DNA of 9,312 nucleotides, from positions 1 to 9,312 of the forward strand of contig JAOAFW010000389.1 of the NCBI GenBank assembly GCA_026416065.1, in the 5' to 3' direction. The first letter of the stretch is position 1. Each line of letters starts with the position of its first letter. The stretch is from Fimbriimonadales bacterium (GTDB lineage: Bacteria > Armatimonadota > Fimbriimonadia > Fimbriimonadales > GBS-DC). The notes under the pieces are model-generated. The model saw nothing but the letters and a program-made list of their open reading frames with translations. It did no database searches and was not told the DNA's origin. Made by a program: the position numbers and the translations under genes. Of this stretch, positions 6,232 through 9,312 are shown in pieces.

Positions 6232-7386
6232 ATGCTCCCCGACTGGCTGGAGCGGATAAGCGCGTTTGTGCCTGCGCCCACGCAGGGAATTCCTACTGTG
6301 TGGCGCGAGGCGTGCCCTGAATCGCGTCCCGTGCTGCTTGCCTCCTGGATTGCTCGTCAGGAACAACCCGTTTTGGTCCTGACGCCTTCGCTGGAGCGAG
6401 CAGAGCAGTGGTTAGCCATCTTACTCCGATTAGGTTTGCCTGAAACCCGCGTGTTGCGTGTTCCCAGCAGCCTCACGCCACTGCTGGAGCCAACCGGTGT
6501 GGAAGGCGAGACGCTCCACGAACGTTTGCGCGCCTTGCACGCACTGCATAACGCAGAACCTGGATGTCTGATTGCGCCCGTCGCCGCCGCGCTGCAACGC
6601 ACAATGCCCGAATCGCTGTTCGAAGCCGAACTGGTGCGCCTGCGCCTGCCTGACGCCGAACCCCCCGACACCCACGCATGGGCATACCAAACTGAACCCG
6701 ACGCCTTACTCAAACGCCTCGCGGAGGACGGCTACGAATATCAGGAGCCGGTGCGCCTGCCGGGGCAGTTCGCGCGGCGTGGGGGGATTGTCGATGTGTT
6801 CCCGATGGGCGCGGAACTGCCTGTACGCATTGAGTTCTGGGGCGACGAGATAACCAGTCTGCGCCTGTTTGAACCTGCCTCGCAACGCTCCATCAAACAA
6901 ATCAGGCATATTGCGATACCACCCGCGCGTGAGGTTCCGATGGGCAACGAGTCGCTGGCAGAGGGTATCCGCACGGCGTGGGAATCGATGATTGTCAAAC
7001 AGCCCGCCGCGCTGCAAGCCACGATGCGACAGCGGTTGGAGGACGACCTGCGCCCGCTGATGCAGGGCGCGCCGTTCGACCGGCTCGAACTCTACCTGCC
7101 GTGGCTGTTGACCGAGCGCGCGTGCCTGCTGGACTATCTGCCCGATAACGGCTGGCTCGTGCTGGATGAGCTGTTGATGCTCAACACCGCCTATGAACGC
7201 CTGCTGGAGGATGTGGATCAGTCGCTTGCTTCCCGCGCCGAACGGGGCGATGTCCCCCCGCTCCATGCGAGCCTCTATATCGAGCCGTTTGAACGGATTG
7301 AGCAGCGTCCCACCGTCCTGCTGCTGGGCGAGCCGATTTTGGCGGGCGGCAGGGTCTACAAAAGCGTTACGTTAGCAGAACGCTGA
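6232..7386 (+). CDS. Free-standing Mfd N-terminal (UvrB-homology) module
   Basis: This 384-residue protein resembles only the N-terminal third of the transcription-repair coupling factor Mfd (usually about 1,100-1,200 residues). Residues 1-100 match the degenerate nucleotide-fold D1a with no Walker A motif. From about 160 comes the strong signature GYEYQEPVRLPGQFARRGG and VDVFPMGAELPVRIEFWGDE (Pro177 to Glu206), shared with UvrB. About 285-370 matches D1b (LLDYLPDNGWLVLDE). It then stops with TGA at 7384. The RNA polymerase-interacting domain, the two translocase motor domains and the C-terminal TRCF domain are absent, and only 38 bases separate it from mutS2, so a frameshift cannot hide them. 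In Mfd the D2 part binds UvrA, so the protein may bind UvrA without pushing RNA polymerase; that is inference. It could also be a half of a split Mfd or a decaying remnant. No internal stop or frameshift is seen. The start follows from the -10 box at 6217; an in-frame extension to 6199 is less likely. Confidence 0.8.
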   Translation: MLPDWLERISAFVPAPTQGIPTVWREACPESRPVLLASWIARQEQPVLVLTPSLERAEQWLAILLRLGLPETRVLRVPSSLTPLLEPTGVEGETLHERLRALHALHNAEPGCLIAPVAAALQRTMPESLFEAELVRLRLPDAEPPDTHAWAYQTEPDALLKRLAEDGYEYQEPVRLPGQFARRGGIVDVFPMGAELPVRIEFWGDEITSLRLFEPASQRSIKQIRHIAIPPAREVPMGNESLAEGIRTAWESMIVKQPAALQATMRQRLEDDLRPLMQGAPFDRLELYLPWLLTERACLLDYLPDNGWLVLDELLMLNTAYERLLEDVDQSLASRAERGDVPPLHASLYIEPFERIEQRPTVLLLGEPILAGGRVYKSVTLAER

Positions 7387-7408
7387 CTTCATGGCTTCAG
7401 TAGCCTCT

Positions 7409-7424
7409 GGTACAATCTTTGCTG
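7409..7424 (+). promoter_or_regulatory. GGTACAAT -10 box set for a leaderless mRNA (mutS2)
   Basis: TACAAT at 7411-7416 is eight bases before the ATG at 7425, and the spacer CTTTGCTG carries no Shine-Dalgarno. TTCATG at 7388-7393 is a weak -35 candidate at 17 bases. The whole promoter fits in the 38-base gap behind the Mfd-N-like gene. Confidence 0.6.
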
Positions 7425-9293
7425 ATGGAGTGGGATGCGCACACCCTTAGAGTACTGGAGCTGGACTACGTGCGGGGCGAGTGGGCGCGCCGCGCGGAAA
7501 CGCCATTCGGGCGCGAGTACGCGCAGGCGCGAGAGCTAAGCCGGGACGAAGCGCTTGTGAACCTGCGCCTGCAGGAAACGGATGACGCCGCGCGTCTCCT
7601 GATGCGCGAGCCGCCCCCACCCATGCGCGTGCCCGAAGTGCGTCCCGCCCTGCAAAAAGCCGAAAAAGGCGGTGTGCTCAGTCCCGAAGAACTCCTCACT
7701 GTTCAGAAACTCCTGCAGGGCGCACGCCTGTACAAAAGCCATATCCTGCCCCGTGCCGAACGCTACCCCCGTCTCGCAATCCATGCCGAACGCCTGCATA
7801 CCCTCAGCGCGCTGGAGAAACAAATCGGACAGTGCATCTCGCCTGCGGGTGAGGTACTGGACAGCGCGAGCGAACGGCTCGCTCAGCTGCGCCGCGACCA
7901 GCTACGCCTCCACAAACGCATCACCGAAGAACTGCAACGCCTGATTCACAGTCTCGGCGGCGCACTGCAGGAACCGCACTATACGATTCGCGGCGGACGC
8001 TACTGCCTGCCTGTGCGCAGCGACTCGCGCGGGCGCGTCAAAGGCATCGTCCACGACGCCAGCAGTAGCGGCGCCACGCTGTTTATCGAGCCCGAATCGC
8101 TGGTGGAACTGGGCAATCGCCTGCGCGAGCTCCAAGCAGCCGAACAGGAGGAGATCGAAGCGATCCTGTACGGACTGTCGCGCGCTGTGGAAGCGGATGT
8201 CGGGGCTTTGTGGGAAACGACCGACGCCCTCGCGCAGCTGGACGCCATCATCGCCGCGGGCAGGCTCGCACTGGACTGGGACTGTACGATGCCTGCCATC
8301 AACACGCAAGGTGTGTGGAAACTGCGCGGCGCACGCCACCCGATAATCCCTCGTGAAGTGGTCAAACCGATCGATATCGAACTCGGGCGTGAATGGCTGG
8401 GCGTGCTGATTACGGGTCCCAACACAGGGGGCAAGACGGTCAGCCTCAAAACGCTGGGGCTACTGACGCTGATGAGCCTGCTGGGGCTGCATATTCCCGC
8501 CAAAGAGGAGTCGCGCGTCGCTATTCCGAACGGCGTGTTCGCCGACATCGGCGATGAGCAGAGCCTGCAGCAGTCGCTCTCCACTTTCTCAGGGCATATG
8601 CGGCACATTATTCGCTATCTGGAGCAGGCAGGACGCCACAGCCTTGTGTTGTTGGACGAACTTGGTGCAGGAACCGACCCGACCGAGGGCGCAGCGCTCG
8701 CGCGAGCGATTCTGCAGACCTTGCTGGAGCGCGAGGCACGCATCGTTGCCACCACCCACTACGGCGAACTTAAGGCGTTCGCCTATCATCATCCCCAGCT
8801 CCTCAACGCCGCCATGGAGTTCGACCTGGAAACGCTGCAGCCCACCTATCGCCTGCTGATGGGTGTGCCGGGCGCCAGCCACGCCATCGAGATTGCCCGG
8901 CGTCTGGGCTTGTCGGAGCGTGTCACGACACGGGCGACCGAATCGCTGGGCGCGCAAGAGGTGAGCTTGTCGGAGATGATTCAGGACTTAGACCGCGCGC
9001 GCCGTGCTGCCGAACACGCCGAAGCCGAGTGGCGGGCGAAACTCGCCGAACTTGCCCAGAAAGAGGCACGCCTGAACGAGGAACGCGCCGCACTGGAACA
9101 GGAGAAGCGCACTGCCAAACAGCGCGTGCAGCAGGAGATGGAAGCCTATCTGGAGCGACTCCGCGCCGAAGCCGAGCAAATCATGCGACAACTGCGTCAA
9201 GCCCCGCGAGAAAGCAAGCAGACAGCCGCACTGCGCGAGCAACTCACCGCCCTGATGGAGAACGCTCGCGCTGCCCAGCGCACGGAATCTTCC
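7425..9293 (+). CDS. mutS2: Endonuclease MutS2, 3' end missing at contig end
   Basis: MutS2 is a MutS-family ATPase without the mismatch-recognition domain. Family members have been linked to suppression of recombination and to rescue of collided ribosomes. The 623 genuine residues hold the N-terminal core and lever helices, then the ATPase: Walker A GPNTGGKT (331-338), the signature loop STFSGHMRH (from 386), Walker B LVLLDELGAGTDPTEG (Asp411, Glu412) and the ATTHYGE switch with His445. After about 510 the chain becomes a long, charged coiled coil (Glu/Arg/Ala-rich). The family is usually near 780 residues, so the KOW-like and C-terminal Smr nuclease domains are missing here. That is artificial, because the frame runs into a sequencing adapter at 9294. 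The six residues encoded by the adapter (LSLIHI) are not part of the protein. The ATG is the first in frame and lies eight bases after a -10 box, with no Shine-Dalgarno. The C-terminal nuclease must be read from another contig. Confidence 0.95.
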
Positions 9294-9312
9294 CTGTCTC
9301 TTATACACATCT
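9294..9312. other. Tn5/Nextera mosaic-end adapter (sequencing artefact)
   Basis: The last 19 bases, CTGTCTCTTATACACATCT, are exactly the 19-bp Tn5 mosaic end used in Nextera libraries (reverse complement of AGATGTGTATAAGAGACAG). It sits at the very end of the window and interrupts mutS2. It is untrimmed library sequence and not a genomic transposon end. Confidence 0.97.

Noticed and set aside
8000..8608. Reverse-strand open frame of 202 codons
   Set aside because: It is antisense to the MutS2 ATPase motifs, and its product is Ser/Arg-rich with no recognisable domain.
8988..9308. Reverse-strand open frame of 106 codons beginning in the adapter
   Set aside because: It starts inside the Nextera adapter (VYKRQ signature) and runs antisense to the MutS2 coiled coil.

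Overview
The window is a GC-rich, gene-dense bacterial chromosomal segment. All supported genes lie on the + strand. It carries an exported thioredoxin-fold protein, ribosomal protein bL28 (rpmB), MurB, a small lipoprotein, a GspF/PilC-type inner-membrane platform protein, a J-domain/TPR membrane protein, an initiator tRNA-fMet, a protein made only of the N-terminal (UvrB-like) part of Mfd, and most of MutS2. The last 19 bases (9294-9312) are the Tn5/Nextera mosaic-end adapter, so the window ends at a contig end and MutS2 is cut there artificially. No mobile element, CRISPR array or phage gene was seen. The host is probably a free-living, possibly thermophilic bacterium of a lineage such as Armatimonadota. 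That is an inference from overall protein character, and nothing in the window proves the phylum.

Layout: 1-177 is upstream non-coding sequence. 178-1977 is a secreted TlpA-like protein with carboxypeptidase-regulatory-like repeats in front. 2034-3238 is a tight rpmB-murB pair overlapping by 4 nt (GTGA). 3257-3667 is a proline-rich lipoprotein. 3697-4905 is the GspF-like protein, followed at 4962-6077 by the J-domain/TPR membrane protein, with no promoter visible between them. 6118-6194 is the initiator tRNA, 6232-7386 the Mfd-N-like protein and 7425-9293 the MutS2 fragment.

The clearest pattern is regulatory. The 8-mer GGTATAAT or GGTACAAT occurs five times on the + strand by eye, each time just upstream of a gene: rpmB, gspF-like, tRNA-fMet, mfd-N-like and mutS2. 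For the three protein genes gspF-like, mfd-N-like and mutS2, only 8-9 nt separate this -10 box from the ATG and there is no Shine-Dalgarno sequence, so their mRNAs should be leaderless or nearly so. rpmB and the thioredoxin gene instead have strong AGGAGG sites. Promoters here are packed against the preceding gene: a stop codon lies inside the -10 of the lipoprotein promoter and inside the -35 of the tRNA promoter.

Functionally the segment mixes housekeeping genes for translation (bL28, tRNA-fMet), cell wall synthesis (MurB), envelope and secretion (lipoprotein, GspF-like, J-domain membrane protein) and nucleic-acid maintenance (Mfd-N-like, MutS2). The most unusual protein is the free-standing Mfd N-terminal module. 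It ends at a natural stop codon near a domain boundary and keeps the UvrB-homology region but lacks the RNA polymerase-binding and translocase domains.
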